64,000 bases of DNA, taken from positions 1 to 64,000 of the forward strand of contig NZ_WESC01000017.1 of NCBI RefSeq assembly GCF_009184905.1. The letters run 5' to 3'. Within the stretch, counting starts at the first letter, position 1. Every line of letters starts with the position of its first letter. The position numbers were made by a program, and so were the translations under genes. The notes below the pieces were generated by a model, which did not search any database, was not told where the DNA came from, and saw only the letters and a list, made by a program, of their open reading frames with translations. Origin of the DNA: Parvibaculum sedimenti. Lineage in GTDB: Bacteria > Pseudomonadota > Alphaproteobacteria > Parvibaculales > Parvibaculaceae. Shown here in pieces: positions 34,754 to 44,036 of the stretch.

Positions 34754-36076
34754 TCAGTTCGCGGTGAGCTTCTCGATATCCGCCTGATAGGTCTTGCCCG
34801 CCCAGTAGTAGTGAACGGCCGCCCAGACGCCGATGAAGGACGTTCCGAACAACGCCCAGCGCAGGCTTTCCTGACCGAAATGAGGTGCCAGCAGATCGCT
34901 GATGAGGCCCACCGTCAGCGGCCCGAAGCCCAGCGCGATGAAGTTCAGGACGAAGAGCATGACGGCAGAGGCGAGCGCCCGCATATGGAGCGGCGTCAGG
35001 CTCTGGATCATTGCGAAGCTCGGCCCCAGATAGAAGGCGCCCAGGATCGAGGAGGCGATATAGACAGGGATCATCAGCCTCAGATCGGACGAGAAGTAGA
35101 AGACGATGAAAAGCGGCATGCCGATGATCTTCGCCACAGCAATAACCCATGCGTTCCACCGCATGTCGCGCTTCGAAAGGCGATCCGCGAGATAGCCGCC
35201 GATCAGCGCGCCAAGCCCACCGACAAAGCCCGCGATGAGGCCGAAGAAGAGGCCAACCTGCTGCGGCGAGAGGCCGAGGCTGCGCTGAAAAAAAGACGGC
35301 CCGAAAATCAGCCCGCCATAGCCGACGAAGGAAACGAGCGTCAGGCCGATAGTGATGTGGCGCGCCGACTTTGTCTGCCAGAGATGGACGATGACATGAA
35401 GAAGGTTCGACTTGAGCTGCGCGTCATGCGCAATGCCGTCTGCGTGGCCGCGCGCCGGCTCCTTCACGGTGAACCGCACCAGAAACGCAATGGCGAGGCC
35501 CGGCAGGCCCATGACGTAGAATGTCATCCGCCAGCCGTAATGCTGGACGACATAACCGCCGAAAACGAGACCGATCATCGCGCCCGCATAGACGCCGACC
35601 GAATAAATGGCCATGGTTGTGGAGCGGCTTTCCTTCGGGTAGAGATCGGCAATCATGGAATGTGACGGCGGGCTCGATCCCGCCTCGCCGACGCCGACGC
35701 CGATACGCGCCATCAGCAGATGGGTGAAATTGCTGGCAAGGCCGCAGGCCGCCGTCATACCGCTCCAGACCGTGACCGCAAGCGCGATGATGTTGCGCCT
35801 GTTGCCACGATCTGCCCACATGGCGATGGGAACGCCGAGCGTCGCGTAGAAGAGCGCGAAGGCGAGGCCCGACATCAGTCCGAGCAACGTATCGTTGACG
35901 TGAAATTCGTTCTTGATCGGCTGCATCACAATATTGACGATGCCGCGATCCACATGGCTCGATGTATAAGCGAGCGTCAGGATGATCAGCGCGTAGTGGC
36001 GCTGGAACAGGTTAGCCCTCTCTATCGCTCCCGGCGCGCCATCCGGCACACGCCCCTCCGCAATCTCCTGAGCCAT
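34754..36076 (-). CDS. MFS transporter, Spinster-like
   Basis: This major facilitator carrier has 440 residues with about twelve transmembrane helices. The loop 2-3 signature GVPIAMWADRGNRRNII and the motif HVDRGIVNIVMQPIKNEF in helix 1 are typical of the Spinster-type bacterial branch. The central loop (KEPARGHADGIAHD) is short. Members move lipids or organic acids in eukaryotes, but bacterial substrates are mostly unknown. It is divergent from two tandem epoxide hydrolases, so uptake or efflux of an epoxide-yielding lipophilic compound is a reasonable guess. ATG 36076 has GGGGAG at good spacing. Confidence 0.88.
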   Translation of the reverse strand: MAQEIAEGRVPDGAPGAIERANLFQRHYALIILTLAYTSSHVDRGIVNIVMQPIKNEFHVNDTLLGLMSGLAFALFYATLGVPIAMWADRGNRRNIIALAVTVWSGMTAACGLASNFTHLLMARIGVGVGEAGSSPPSHSMIADLYPKESRSTTMAIYSVGVYAGAMIGLVFGGYVVQHYGWRMTFYVMGLPGLAIAFLVRFTVKEPARGHADGIAHDAQLKSNLLHVIVHLWQTKSARHITIGLTLVSFVGYGGLIFGPSFFQRSLGLSPQQVGLFFGLIAGFVGGLGALIGGYLADRLSKRDMRWNAWVIAVAKIIGMPLFIVFYFSSDLRLMIPVYIASSILGAFYLGPSFAMIQSLTPLHMRALASAVMLFVLNFIALGFGPLTVGLISDLLAPHFGQESLRWALFGTSFIGVWAAVHYYWAGKTYQADIEKLTAN

Positions 36077-36215
36077 GCGTCTCCCCTCTTTGATTGTCGT
36101 TTTGAGCCACCTTAAAGACGCGAGGTGGCTCGGGCAATCGCAAGCGTCATTGCGGCGCTGCTCGCGACTGCCATAATGCCCACAACAAAAACACTGGCAT
36201 GGAGGAAACTCGAAC

Positions 36216-37406
36216 ATGGGCGCGCCCGTCCCTTTCAAGATCGACATCCCGCAATCTGCGATCGACGCCATTCTGGCCAAGGTCCGCGCCTATGAATGGC
36301 ATGAGATGCCCGAGATCGCGCCGGGTGCTGACCGCTGGGCCTACGGCACCGACATGGAATACATGAAGGAGCTTTGCGCCTACTGGACGAGCGCCTTCGA
36401 CTGGCGGAAGGCAGAAGCGGCACTCAACCGCTTTCCGCAATTCAAGGCGACGGTGGACGGCCAGGAAATACACTTCATTCACGTGAAAGGTTCCGGCGCC
36501 AATCCCGAGACGGTGCTGCTGACGCATGGCTGGCCGGGCTCGGTCTTCGAATTCTGGGACGTGATCGAACCGCTCGCGCACCCGGAGAAATTTGGTGGCA
36601 AGGCGGAAGACGGCGTGAACCTCGTCGTGCCTTCCCTTCCCGGCTACGCCTTCTCCGGCAAGCCGAAAAAGCCCATCGGCCCGAAGGGCACCGCCGCTCT
36701 CTGGGACAAGCTCATGCGCGAGGTGCTGGGCTACAATGACTACATCGCGCAAGGTGGCGACTGGGGCGCGGTCGTGACCGGCTATATCGGCCTCAACCAT
36801 TCGCAGGCGAAGGGCGGCGGCTGCAAGGCGATCCATCTCAACATGTTCGGCATTCGCGGCGCCTTCGCCCCCGAAACGCCGGAAGAGAACCAGTGGGCCG
36901 CGGGCGCCGCACTCAACTTCGAACTCGAAGGCGCCTATCTGCGCCTGCAGATGACGAAGCCGCAGACGCTTTCCTACGGCATGATGGACAGCCCCGTGGG
37001 CGCCGCCGCCTGGATCATCGAGAAGTTCAACACCTGGTCGGACCGCCGCGGACCGGACGGCAGGGAGTTCATCGAGAACGCCTTCACCAAGGACCAGCTT
37101 CTCACCAATGTGATGATCTATCTCGTCACCCGCACCTTCAATACCGCGACATGGTTCTATCGCGGCATGTTCGAAGAGGGCGGCACGAACATTCCCGCAG
37201 GCGAGAAAGTTGAGGTGCCGACGGGCATCGCCAATTTCCCGAAGGAGTTCATGCCCTTTCCGCCGCGCAGCATGGTCGAGAAGAGCTTCAATGTTGCCCG
37301 CTGGGCGAGCTTCGAGCATGGCGGCCATTTCGCGGCCATGGAAACGAAGTCCGTCTTCGCCGATGAAGTTCGCGTTTTCGTCAACCAGGTGAAGGCGGGC
37401 TCATGA
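36216..37406 (+). CDS. Epoxide hydrolase with EHN domain, copy 1
   Basis: This alpha/beta-hydrolase has 396 residues. The N-terminal EHN domain (about 5-110) shows FDWRKAEAALNRFPQF. The oxyanion motif HGWPGS lies near residue 107. The nucleophile is Asp182 in GGDWGA and the catalytic His371 sits in GGHFAAME. Enzymes of this set open epoxides to diols, as microsomal and juvenile-hormone epoxide hydrolases do. Its last codon overlaps the next gene by 4 bp, so the two copies are co-translated. The substrate is unknown. Confidence 0.92.
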   Translation: MGAPVPFKIDIPQSAIDAILAKVRAYEWHEMPEIAPGADRWAYGTDMEYMKELCAYWTSAFDWRKAEAALNRFPQFKATVDGQEIHFIHVKGSGANPETVLLTHGWPGSVFEFWDVIEPLAHPEKFGGKAEDGVNLVVPSLPGYAFSGKPKKPIGPKGTAALWDKLMREVLGYNDYIAQGGDWGAVVTGYIGLNHSQAKGGGCKAIHLNMFGIRGAFAPETPEENQWAAGAALNFELEGAYLRLQMTKPQTLSYGMMDSPVGAAAWIIEKFNTWSDRRGPDGREFIENAFTKDQLLTNVMIYLVTRTFNTATWFYRGMFEEGGTNIPAGEKVEVPTGIANFPKEFMPFPPRSMVEKSFNVARWASFEHGGHFAAMETKSVFADEVRVFVNQVKAGS

Positions 37407-38605
37407 CACATCGCATCGTCCCCGCTGATCCGTTCAAGATTCACGTGCCGGAGGAGGAGCTTCAGGACCTGAGGCGACGCCTCCAGCGCACCCGCTTTCC
37501 CAACGAGCCCTTGGGCAACGAGCATTGGGCCTATGGCACGAGCCTTCCTTACATGGAGCAGCTCGTCGGGGTGTGGCGTGACGATTTCGACTGGCGGAAG
37601 CAGGAAGAAGCGCTCAATCGCTTTCCGCAATATCGCGCGACGCTGACCGACGCGGATGGAGAGGATCACGAAATTCACTTCATCTATGAATGCGGCTCGG
37701 GCGAAAATCCCGTGCCGCTTATCCTCACCCATGGCTGGCCCTCGACCTATCGGGAGTTTCTCGATGTCGTCGATCCGCTGGCGCATCCCGAGAAATACGG
37801 CCGCCAGGGCCCGGCCTTCGACATCATCGTGCCGTCGCTCATCGGTTACGGATTTTCCTCGAAGCCGCGCATTCCAATTGGCCCTGCCGCCATCGCCGAT
37901 CTCTGGCACCGGCTGATGACCGAGGTGCTGGGCTATGACAAATATGCGGCACAAGCGGGCGACTGGGGCAGCTTCGTTACGTCGCGCCTCGCGCTGCAGC
38001 ATGGCGAAAGCCTGCTCGGCATTCACCTCACCATGCTGCCTCTGCGCCCTCACCTCAAACATGCCTCGCAACCGCCGGTGAGCGAGGAAGAGGGCCGCTG
38101 GATAAAGGAAATGCAGAACTGGTGGCGGCAGGAGGAAGGCTATCGCTCGATCCAGTCCACCAAGCCGATGGCGCTCGCCTTCGCGCTGATGGACAGCCCC
38201 GCAGGCCTCGCGGGCTGGCTCGCCGACAAATATTACCGCCTCGGCGACACCGACAAGACCGACACGACGGAAGGCATGATCGCTCGCTTTCCCTTCGACA
38301 CGATCCTGACCCAGCTCTCGATCTACTGGTTCACGGGCACGATCAACTCGGCGAATACGCTCTACAAGGCGGGTCCGGCCGAAGGTTCGGCCTCGCTCAA
38401 GGCGGGCGAAAAGGTGACGGTTCCCACCGCCTATTCGGAATATCCGATCGACACGCTACCGCTCACGCCACGCTCATGGGCCGAGCGCAGCTACAATATC
38501 GTCCGCTGGCGGATCATGAAAAAGGGCGGCCATTTCGCCGCCATGGAGGAACCGGCGCTTTTCGCGGATGACGTCCGTGACGCGTTCCGCGAGATGGGTC
38601 TCTAA
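37403..38605 (+). CDS. Epoxide hydrolase with EHN domain, copy 2
   Basis: This second epoxide hydrolase has 400 residues and the same architecture as its upstream neighbour. It has an EHN domain with FDWRKQEEALNRFPQY, HGWPST in the oxyanion loop, nucleophile Asp187 in AGDWGS, and GGHFAAMEE with the catalytic His. The shared motifs point to an old tandem duplication, but the lid regions differ, which suggests different substrates and not a dosage copy. It is coupled to copy 1 by a 4-bp overlap, and its end lies 20 bp from the convergent accA stop. Confidence 0.92.
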   Translation: MTHRIVPADPFKIHVPEEELQDLRRRLQRTRFPNEPLGNEHWAYGTSLPYMEQLVGVWRDDFDWRKQEEALNRFPQYRATLTDADGEDHEIHFIYECGSGENPVPLILTHGWPSTYREFLDVVDPLAHPEKYGRQGPAFDIIVPSLIGYGFSSKPRIPIGPAAIADLWHRLMTEVLGYDKYAAQAGDWGSFVTSRLALQHGESLLGIHLTMLPLRPHLKHASQPPVSEEEGRWIKEMQNWWRQEEGYRSIQSTKPMALAFALMDSPAGLAGWLADKYYRLGDTDKTDTTEGMIARFPFDTILTQLSIYWFTGTINSANTLYKAGPAEGSASLKAGEKVTVPTAYSEYPIDTLPLTPRSWAERSYNIVRWRIMKKGGHFAAMEEPALFADDVRDAFREMGL

Positions 38606-38624
38606 GGCCCGGTCTCGTTCGGGT

Positions 38625-39584
38625 TCAAACGACGCCGACGCGGCCCATGGCGAGGAACTTCTCGCGGCGCAGACGCTTCAGCGTGGCGCCGTCGAGCTTC
38701 TCCAGGCCACGCAGCTCTTCCTCGATACCGTCGCCGGCTTCCTTGATCATCTGGTGGCGTTCGCGATGTGCGCCGCCGATGGGTTCGGGGAGTACGCGGT
38801 CGATCACGCCAAGCTGATGCAGGTTCTGCGCGGTGATCTTCATCGCGGTGGCAGCATCCTTGGCCTTGGCCGAATCGCGCCAGAGGATCGACGCCGCGCC
38901 TTCCGGCGAGATGACGCTGTAGACCGAATGCTCGAGCATGAGGATACGGTTGCCGCAAGCCAGCGCCACCGCGCCGCCCGAGCCGCCCTCGCCGATGATG
39001 ACGGAGACAAGCGGCACCTTGAGCGACAGGCAACGGTCGGTCGACCGCGCGATCGCCTCGGCAACGCCGCGTTCCTCGCTATCGGAGCCCGGATAGGCGC
39101 CCTGCGTATCGACCAGCGTGACCACGGGAATGCCAAAACGCTCGGCGAGGTCCATCAGGCGAATCGCCTTGCGGTAACCCTCGGGCCGCGCGAGGCCGAA
39201 ATTGTGCTTCATGCGGCTCTGTGTGTCCGACCCCTTCTCGTGGCCGATCACGACCACGGAACGGCCACGGAACCGGCCGAGACCACCCATGATGGCCGCG
39301 TCTTCGCCGAAAAGGCGGTCTCCGGCCAGAGGCGTGAAATCCTCGACCAGACGCTCGACATAATCGACGAAGTGCGGACGGCGCGGATGGCGCGCGACCT
39401 GCAGCTTCTGCCACGGCGTCAGGGAGGAGTACGTGTCCTGGAGAAGCTGGGCGGCCTTCTGCTCGAGCTTGGCTACCTCGTCGGTGATGCTCACCGAAGG
39501 GTCTTCATGGGCCAAAAGCCGAAGCTCCTGGACCTTGCCCTCCAGTTCCGCAATCGGCTTCTCGAAGTCGAGATATGTGTGCAT
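38625..39584 (-). CDS. accA: Acetyl-CoA carboxylase carboxyltransferase subunit alpha
   Basis: This is the alpha half of the carboxyltransferase that moves CO2 from biotin to acetyl-CoA, the first step of fatty acid synthesis; it pairs with AccD. It has 319 residues, the usual length. It starts [18 protein letters not shown] and contains the crotonase-fold core [16 protein letters not shown] and the glycine-rich [15 protein letters not shown] 39584 has GGAG six bases upstream. Confidence 0.97.
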   Translation of the reverse strand: MHTYLDFEKPIAELEGKVQELRLLAHEDPSVSITDEVAKLEQKAAQLLQDTYSSLTPWQKLQVARHPRRPHFVDYVERLVEDFTPLAGDRLFGEDAAIMGGLGRFRGRSVVVIGHEKGSDTQSRMKHNFGLARPEGYRKAIRLMDLAERFGIPVVTLVDTQGAYPGSDSEERGVAEAIARSTDRCLSLKVPLVSVIIGEGGSGGAVALACGNRILMLEHSVYSVISPEGAASILWRDSAKAKDAATAMKITAQNLHQLGVIDRVLPEPIGGAHRERHQMIKEAGDGIEEELRGLEKLDGATLKRLRREKFLAMGRVGVV

Positions 39585-39856
39585 CGCGCTCCGGAAGTCC
39601 CGCTTTTCCGCCCTGGAAACGCCCGGGCGGCACCCCTTAGACAACGATCCTTTTGTCAGGATTTGCGCGGCACACTGGCTTGAGAGAGGCCCATTGTCAA
39701 CCGCAAGAGCCCGCTTCGGCTTCTCCACCCGCCCCTTTGGTAAACGCCGCCGCTCTCCCTGTCACAGATCAGAGGCGCCATACGTCCTCTGGGCAAGGCG
39801 GAACCCCAACTGACGCTGGGTCAGGCAAAGACCGCCGGGAGACCTAGGGAAACCCA

Positions 39857-40237
39857 ATGTCGACCAATCAATTTGCCGCCCGCACGGGCCAGTCCAGCCG
39901 GGCCGGATTGAAGCGATTCCTGATCGCGCTTGCAGGGCTCGGCCTTTTCGCAAACGCCCTTTTCATGCTGGCCGATCCGCTCGGCTGGTATGGCGCGGTG
40001 GAGGGCGTGCCGGACACCGGCCCCTTCAACCCCCATTTCGTCCGCGACATCGGCGTGTCCTTTCTGACGGCTGCGTTGACAATGGCCGCCACCGCCCGCT
40101 GGCTGCGCCTCGCATGGCCGCTGTTGTGCACCGTAACCATCTATCTCGGCCTGCATGCGCTTCTCCACCTCTGGGACGTCGCGGCAGGCCGCCTGCCGCC
40201 AGATCGTCAGCCGTGCGCGCCGTCGCGTGTCGCATGA
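39857..40237 (+). CDS. Small membrane protein, C-terminal end altered
   Basis: This protein of 126 residues has three or four hydrophobic segments and the conserved-looking loop ADPLGWYGAVEGVPDTGPFNPHFVRDIG. I have no function for it. Up to about residue 113 (LHLWDVAAGR) it reads as a coherent membrane protein. The last 13 residues (from LPPDRQPC) come from DNA that in another frame encodes a sigma-factor fragment. So the natural C-terminus is probably lost. ATG 39857 has AGGGAAA upstream. Confidence 0.7.
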   Translation: MSTNQFAARTGQSSRAGLKRFLIALAGLGLFANALFMLADPLGWYGAVEGVPDTGPFNPHFVRDIGVSFLTAALTMAATARWLRLAWPLLCTVTIYLGLHALLHLWDVAAGRLPPDRQPCAPSRVA

Positions 40238-40649
40238 AAGGCCGCGCTTCGAAGCGAGCCCCGCCGATCATGCGCGGCTCGCCCGCGCCTTCGCCGCAGC
40301 GCTGACAAAGGAAGACCCGCAGGCCCTTCTCGCCTCGCTGCGCGAAGACGCGATCTTATATTCGGATGGCGGCGGGCGCGTTCCGGCGGCGCTCAACCCG
40401 ATTTACGGCGCAGACCGGATCATGCGCTTCTTCTTCGGCATCTCGAGAAAATTTCCCGAGCCCTACGCCATCGACTTCATCCGCATCAATGGCATGCCCG
40501 GCTGCACGCTCAGCATCGGACGCCAGATCACTTCGATGGTGAGCTTCGATATTCGCGACGGGCTTATCGCCGAAATCTACATCATGCGAAATCCGGACAA
40601 GATCGCCCGTGCGGCACAAGCCCTCGGACGGCCGCTTCTCGGCGCCTAG
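40180..40649 (+). pseudogene. 5'-truncated ECF41-type (SigJ-like) sigma factor remnant
   Basis: From about 40185 the frame encodes QAACRQIVSRARRRV, the recognition-helix end of sigma region 4.2, and then HERPRFEASP. A SnoaL/NTF2-like domain follows with YSDGGGRVPAALNPI and the closing MRNPDKIA motif. This is the C-terminal half of an ECF41 sigma factor. Region 2 and most of region 4 are missing, and the upstream sequence belongs to the membrane protein in another frame. An ATG at 40155 could give a 164-residue product, but as a sigma factor it is dead. A free SnoaL-like product is possible. Confidence 0.75.
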
Positions 40650-41053
40650 CCCGCAAGCTTCATCAGACGCGCGGTCGAAGTGCCCTTGGCAAGCACTTCG
40701 CCCGATGTGTCGAGCAAGCGCCCTTCGAGGAACACCGTCGAGCGACCGCGCCGCTCGATCCAGCCCTCGGCGACGACGAGGCCGGGCGCCGCGGGCTTGA
40801 AGAAGCTAATCTTGATTTCGAGCGACATGGGCGTGACGTCCCTGCCATAGGCCGCAATCGCCGCGAAGGCCATGGCTTGGTCGATCCACCCGGTCACGAA
40901 CCCGCCCTGTGCAATGCCGCCCGAATGGCACATATGCATTCCGACGCGATATTCGAGACGCGAGCGGCCGGCGGTTTCGTCGAGTTCGACGATCCGCTCC
41001 AGGCCCAGCGTCTTCGACAATTCATTCGCATCGCCCAATCGCACGTCGCTCAT
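40646..41053 (-). CDS. PaaI-family hotdog thioesterase
   Basis: This protein of 135 residues has the single-hotdog fold of PaaI/DUF4442-like thioesterases. The segment CHSGGIAQGGFVTGWIDQAMAFAA holds the substrate-binding helix, with Gly-Gly and an Asp positioned as the usual catalytic acid. SLEIKISFFKPAAPG is the following strand pair. It probably hydrolyses an acyl-CoA; which one cannot be told. Its stop overlaps that of the sigma remnant on the other strand by 3-4 bp. Confidence 0.85.
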   Translation of the reverse strand: MSDVRLGDANELSKTLGLERIVELDETAGRSRLEYRVGMHMCHSGGIAQGGFVTGWIDQAMAFAAIAAYGRDVTPMSLEIKISFFKPAAPGLVVAEGWIERRGRSTVFLEGRLLDTSGEVLAKGTSTARLMKLAG

Positions 41054-41133
41054 ATCCGTTCACCCTCTATGACATATTGGCGGACGATATAGGCGACGAG
41101 CGCGGCCCCGTGAAGGAAATTCCGCGCAGGGCC

Positions 41134-42105
41134 TCAGGAGCCGGTTTCCTTCTTCGCCAGCGGGTGATGTTCCTCGACCAGTTGCTTCAGCCGCCCGTCG
41201 AGCACATGCGTATAGATCTGCGTCGTGGAAATATCCGCATGGCCCAGCATCTGCTGCACCGCGCGAAGATCGGCGCCGTTGGCGAGAAGGTGGCTCGCAA
41301 AGGCATGACGCAGCGTATGCGGCGAGACGCGATTGGGATCGAGCTTCGCCGCAATGGCGAGATCCTTGAGCAATTGCGCGAAACGATGCCGCGTGAGGTG
41401 TCCCTGCCGTCCACGCGAGGGAAAGAGCCAGGGCGAGACGGAATCGCCGAGCCGAAGGACGCGCAACGGCAGATATTCGTCGATAGCGAGCCGCGCCGCT
41501 TCCGAAAGCGGCACCAGCCTTTCGCGCCCGCCCTTGCCGGAGACGCTCAGGAAACGGCTGTCGCCCTTCGCGGCCGAAAGCGGCAGGCCGACAAGCTCGG
41601 AAACGCGCAGGCCCGTCGCATAGAGAACTTCCATCAGGCAGACGAGACGCGCGCGCTTGTAGGCGCGCACCGCCTCTTCATGCGAACGCCCATCCTCGGC
41701 AAGTCGCGCAGCGCGGAGCAGCGCATCGACTTCCTCGACGGTCAGCGTTTTCGGCAAAGGCCGCGCGCGACGCGGGCCTTCGATCGCGCCGCAAGGATCG
41801 TCGGGCCTGATGCCGTCGGCGTAGAGAAAGCCGTGGAACTGGCGGATCGCAGAAAGACGGCGCGCCGCCGTGGAGGCCGAAAGGCCCTGGGCGGAAAGAC
41901 TTTCGAGATAGTCCCGTACGTCGAGGGTCCGGGCTTCAGCGACATCGCGATTTCGCGCGGCAAGGAAGGTCGCGAAATCCTTCAGGTCTCTCGCATAAGC
42001 ATCGAGCGTATTGCGCGCGGCGCCTCGCTCGGCACTCAGCATTTCAAGAAAGGCGTCGATGTGATGCCTTCCGCCTTTTTCGGTCGCTACAGGGTCGTGG
42101 GACAT
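41134..42105 (-). CDS. xerD: Site-specific tyrosine recombinase XerD
   Basis: This is one of the pair that resolves chromosome dimers at dif. It has 323 residues. There is an N-terminal SAM-like core-binding domain (about 15-105), then the catalytic domain with Arg in ATGLRVSELVGLP, Lys in SGKGGRERLVPL, HTLRHAFASHLL, GHADISTTQIYTHV with the nucleophile Tyr. All six active-site positions are present. The chromosomal, non-phage context and length support XerD over an integrase; XerC is the alternative. I saw no dif sequence nearby. It starts 5 bp after the upstream gene's stop. Confidence 0.93.
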   Translation of the reverse strand: MSHDPVATEKGGRHHIDAFLEMLSAERGAARNTLDAYARDLKDFATFLAARNRDVAEARTLDVRDYLESLSAQGLSASTAARRLSAIRQFHGFLYADGIRPDDPCGAIEGPRRARPLPKTLTVEEVDALLRAARLAEDGRSHEEAVRAYKRARLVCLMEVLYATGLRVSELVGLPLSAAKGDSRFLSVSGKGGRERLVPLSEAARLAIDEYLPLRVLRLGDSVSPWLFPSRGRQGHLTRHRFAQLLKDLAIAAKLDPNRVSPHTLRHAFASHLLANGADLRAVQQMLGHADISTTQIYTHVLDGRLKQLVEEHHPLAKKETGS

Positions 42106-42110
42106 GGAAC

Positions 42111-44036
42111 TTACCCGGGTGCGGCATGACTGCGTCCCATTAGAGCTTCGGTGGCGAGACGCCGGGCTTCGGCACCGAGATTGACTGCTCTGAGACTTGA
42201 AACGGCTTGCGCAGTCACTTGCGGAACTGCGCCATCCGGCCCCCCAGGCCCGATACTCACGAGAGAAAGCAACACTACTTCGCCGACCGCGCCCTTGCGA
42301 CCGGCATTCTGCAACTGGTTCATCAGATCGGTCGGCGCCGCAGTTGCAGCGGCGGCGACAATATCTTGCGGCACGGAATAGCCCAAAGCCTGCAACAAGA
42401 GGGCTTCCTGAGCCGCGAACATGCGCGTGGCCGACACGCCCGAACGCAGATCGGCCCGGAGATCGGCTTCGATCTGCTCTCCATTGCCACCAGGACCCTG
42501 AGGGTCGCTGATACGCATGAGCGCGCCGAGTTCGCGAGCTTCACGCCCGAGACCTTGGCCCTGCGGCGCCACCAGAGCATACCACGCGGCAGCATGAGCC
42601 CGGTCGCCGACCAGAAGGAAGGCCCGCACGGCGGATGGCGCAAGCTTGCGCAGCGTCGGCGACGGCGTCAACTGCGTAAGAGCGGGCAACAAAACCTCGA
42701 CCGTGGAAAGATAGAGCCCCGCGCTCTGGCCCGTCGAAAGCATGAGCCTGATGAGGTCTGCGCGATCGGTGGGCAGAATCTCGGCATTGATCGCCTGATA
42801 GAGCAATGCGCGGCGGAACGCGGGCTCGGGCGGGAATGTCGCGGCCTTCAACCCGTCGAAATCGACCTGCGTGAACGGTTGAAGATTGTAAAGCTTCGCC
42901 AGCTCATCCGGTTCGATGAGGCCCAGCATTGCGGCGCGTTCGCCGGCAATGATCCGCGTTTCGGGCGGCAGGCTCTCGTCCCGCGCCAATGTCTGCACCA
43001 CAGGCACCGTCGCGATCTCGCCTGCATTCTTCGGCAATTCGCGATGCGCGAGCCGGTAGAGCGCGACATCGAGAATATCAAGCTGCTTGGGATCGGCGGC
43101 CTTGAGCTTCAGCCCGTCCGTCGCTTCCGCGACGAGCGAATAGAACATCGGATCGTCGAGTCCCTCCTCGCGCGCGAGATCGAGCGTGAGATTGGCCTCG
43201 GTCTTCTTGCCCGCAAGCACCTGACAGAAGGCAGAAAGCTTGAGGCTGAAGGCTGCCGTCGCATCGTGGGCGGGATCGGAGCCCGTCGGAATATCGGCAA
43301 GCGCGGCGCAGGCTTCGTCATGCGCGCCAGCGGCGAGCGCCGCGCGGGCGCGTGCCAGCGCCACGGCAGGCGACTTGTCGGCCTGTGCGGCTTTGGCGAG
43401 TTCAATAGCAAGGTCGGCATGGCCCGACAGCGTCAACCTCTCAAGCCTGATGGCGAGAAGCGAGGCGCCACTCTGCGCGCCCTCGGGCGGCTGCGCGGTG
43501 GTCAGGAGAAGGCGGCGCGCCAGATCGTTCATCACCGGCGAACCCGTCACGACGGGCATTGCAGCGAGATAGCGCTCAACCTCGCTCCGCGTCGCGCCGC
43601 GCCACATATCGGGGCCCAAGCCGCCATCCTTCTCGTCGAGCAAGCCCGCCGCCGAAGCGTCGACACCGCCCAGCGTGGATACGGTGATACCCGATCCATT
43701 GCTGCCGGGAATGCTCTTCACGGCCTGCGGCACACCGGCGTCGGGTTCCGCGCCGCCGGGAAAGCTCGCAGGCGCCGAGGCAGGGTTCGTCGCCCCGAAG
43801 CCCGGCGGCACGATGCTCTGGGGTGCGGTGTCCTGGGGTGCTGTGTCCTGGGGTCCGGCGCCTTGGGTCGTCGCACCCTGCGGCGCAGGCGTCTCTGAAA
43901 CGGGGAGCGTACCGAGCGTGTCCGCAAGCGCCGGCGTCACCGCCAACAGCAGAGCGGCCATGCCGAGCCCCGCCAAAGGGCGCAATGCGGATGGGCGCCG
44001 GGTCACGCCCTCATCCTCAACGCGGGAACTGGCCAT
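42111..44036 (-). CDS. Large exported protein of unknown function
   Basis: This protein of 641 residues matches no family I can name. It has a signal peptide (ALRPLAGLGMAALLLAVTPALADT) and a Pro/Gln/Thr-rich stretch with repeated APQDT units. A long Ala/Leu-rich helical body follows with alternating helix pairs (LARARAALAAGAHDEACAALADIP), similar to TPR/Sel1 solenoids. It probably acts in the periplasm as a scaffold; no enzyme motif is visible. It lies between a 47-residue membrane protein, which overlaps its start by 20 bp, and xerD, 5 bp downstream. ATG 44036 has AAAAGG upstream. Confidence 0.75.
   Translation of the reverse strand: MASSRVEDEGVTRRPSALRPLAGLGMAALLLAVTPALADTLGTLPVSETPAPQGATTQGAGPQDTAPQDTAPQSIVPPGFGATNPASAPASFPGGAEPDAGVPQAVKSIPGSNGSGITVSTLGGVDASAAGLLDEKDGGLGPDMWRGATRSEVERYLAAMPVVTGSPVMNDLARRLLLTTAQPPEGAQSGASLLAIRLERLTLSGHADLAIELAKAAQADKSPAVALARARAALAAGAHDEACAALADIPTGSDPAHDATAAFSLKLSAFCQVLAGKKTEANLTLDLAREEGLDDPMFYSLVAEATDGLKLKAADPKQLDILDVALYRLAHRELPKNAGEIATVPVVQTLARDESLPPETRIIAGERAAMLGLIEPDELAKLYNLQPFTQVDFDGLKAATFPPEPAFRRALLYQAINAEILPTDRADLIRLMLSTGQSAGLYLSTVEVLLPALTQLTPSPTLRKLAPSAVRAFLLVGDRAHAAAWYALVAPQGQGLGREARELGALMRISDPQGPGGNGEQIEADLRADLRSGVSATRMFAAQEALLLQALGYSVPQDIVAAAATAAPTDLMNQLQNAGRKGAVGEVVLLSLVSIGPGGPDGAVPQVTAQAVSSLRAVNLGAEARRLATEALMGRSHAAPG
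43817..43866. repeat. 15-bp tandem repeat encoding APQDT
   Basis: About three copies of a 15-bp unit (core CCTGGGGTG) lie in the linker just after the signal peptide of the exported protein. The unit length is a multiple of three, so copy-number changes would lengthen or shorten the linker without a frameshift. Confidence 0.7.

Noticed and set aside
41134-42105. Tyrosine recombinase as sign of an integrated element
   Set aside because: It has XerD length and motifs, housekeeping neighbours, and no attachment repeats or phage genes; a dif site was not found nearby.
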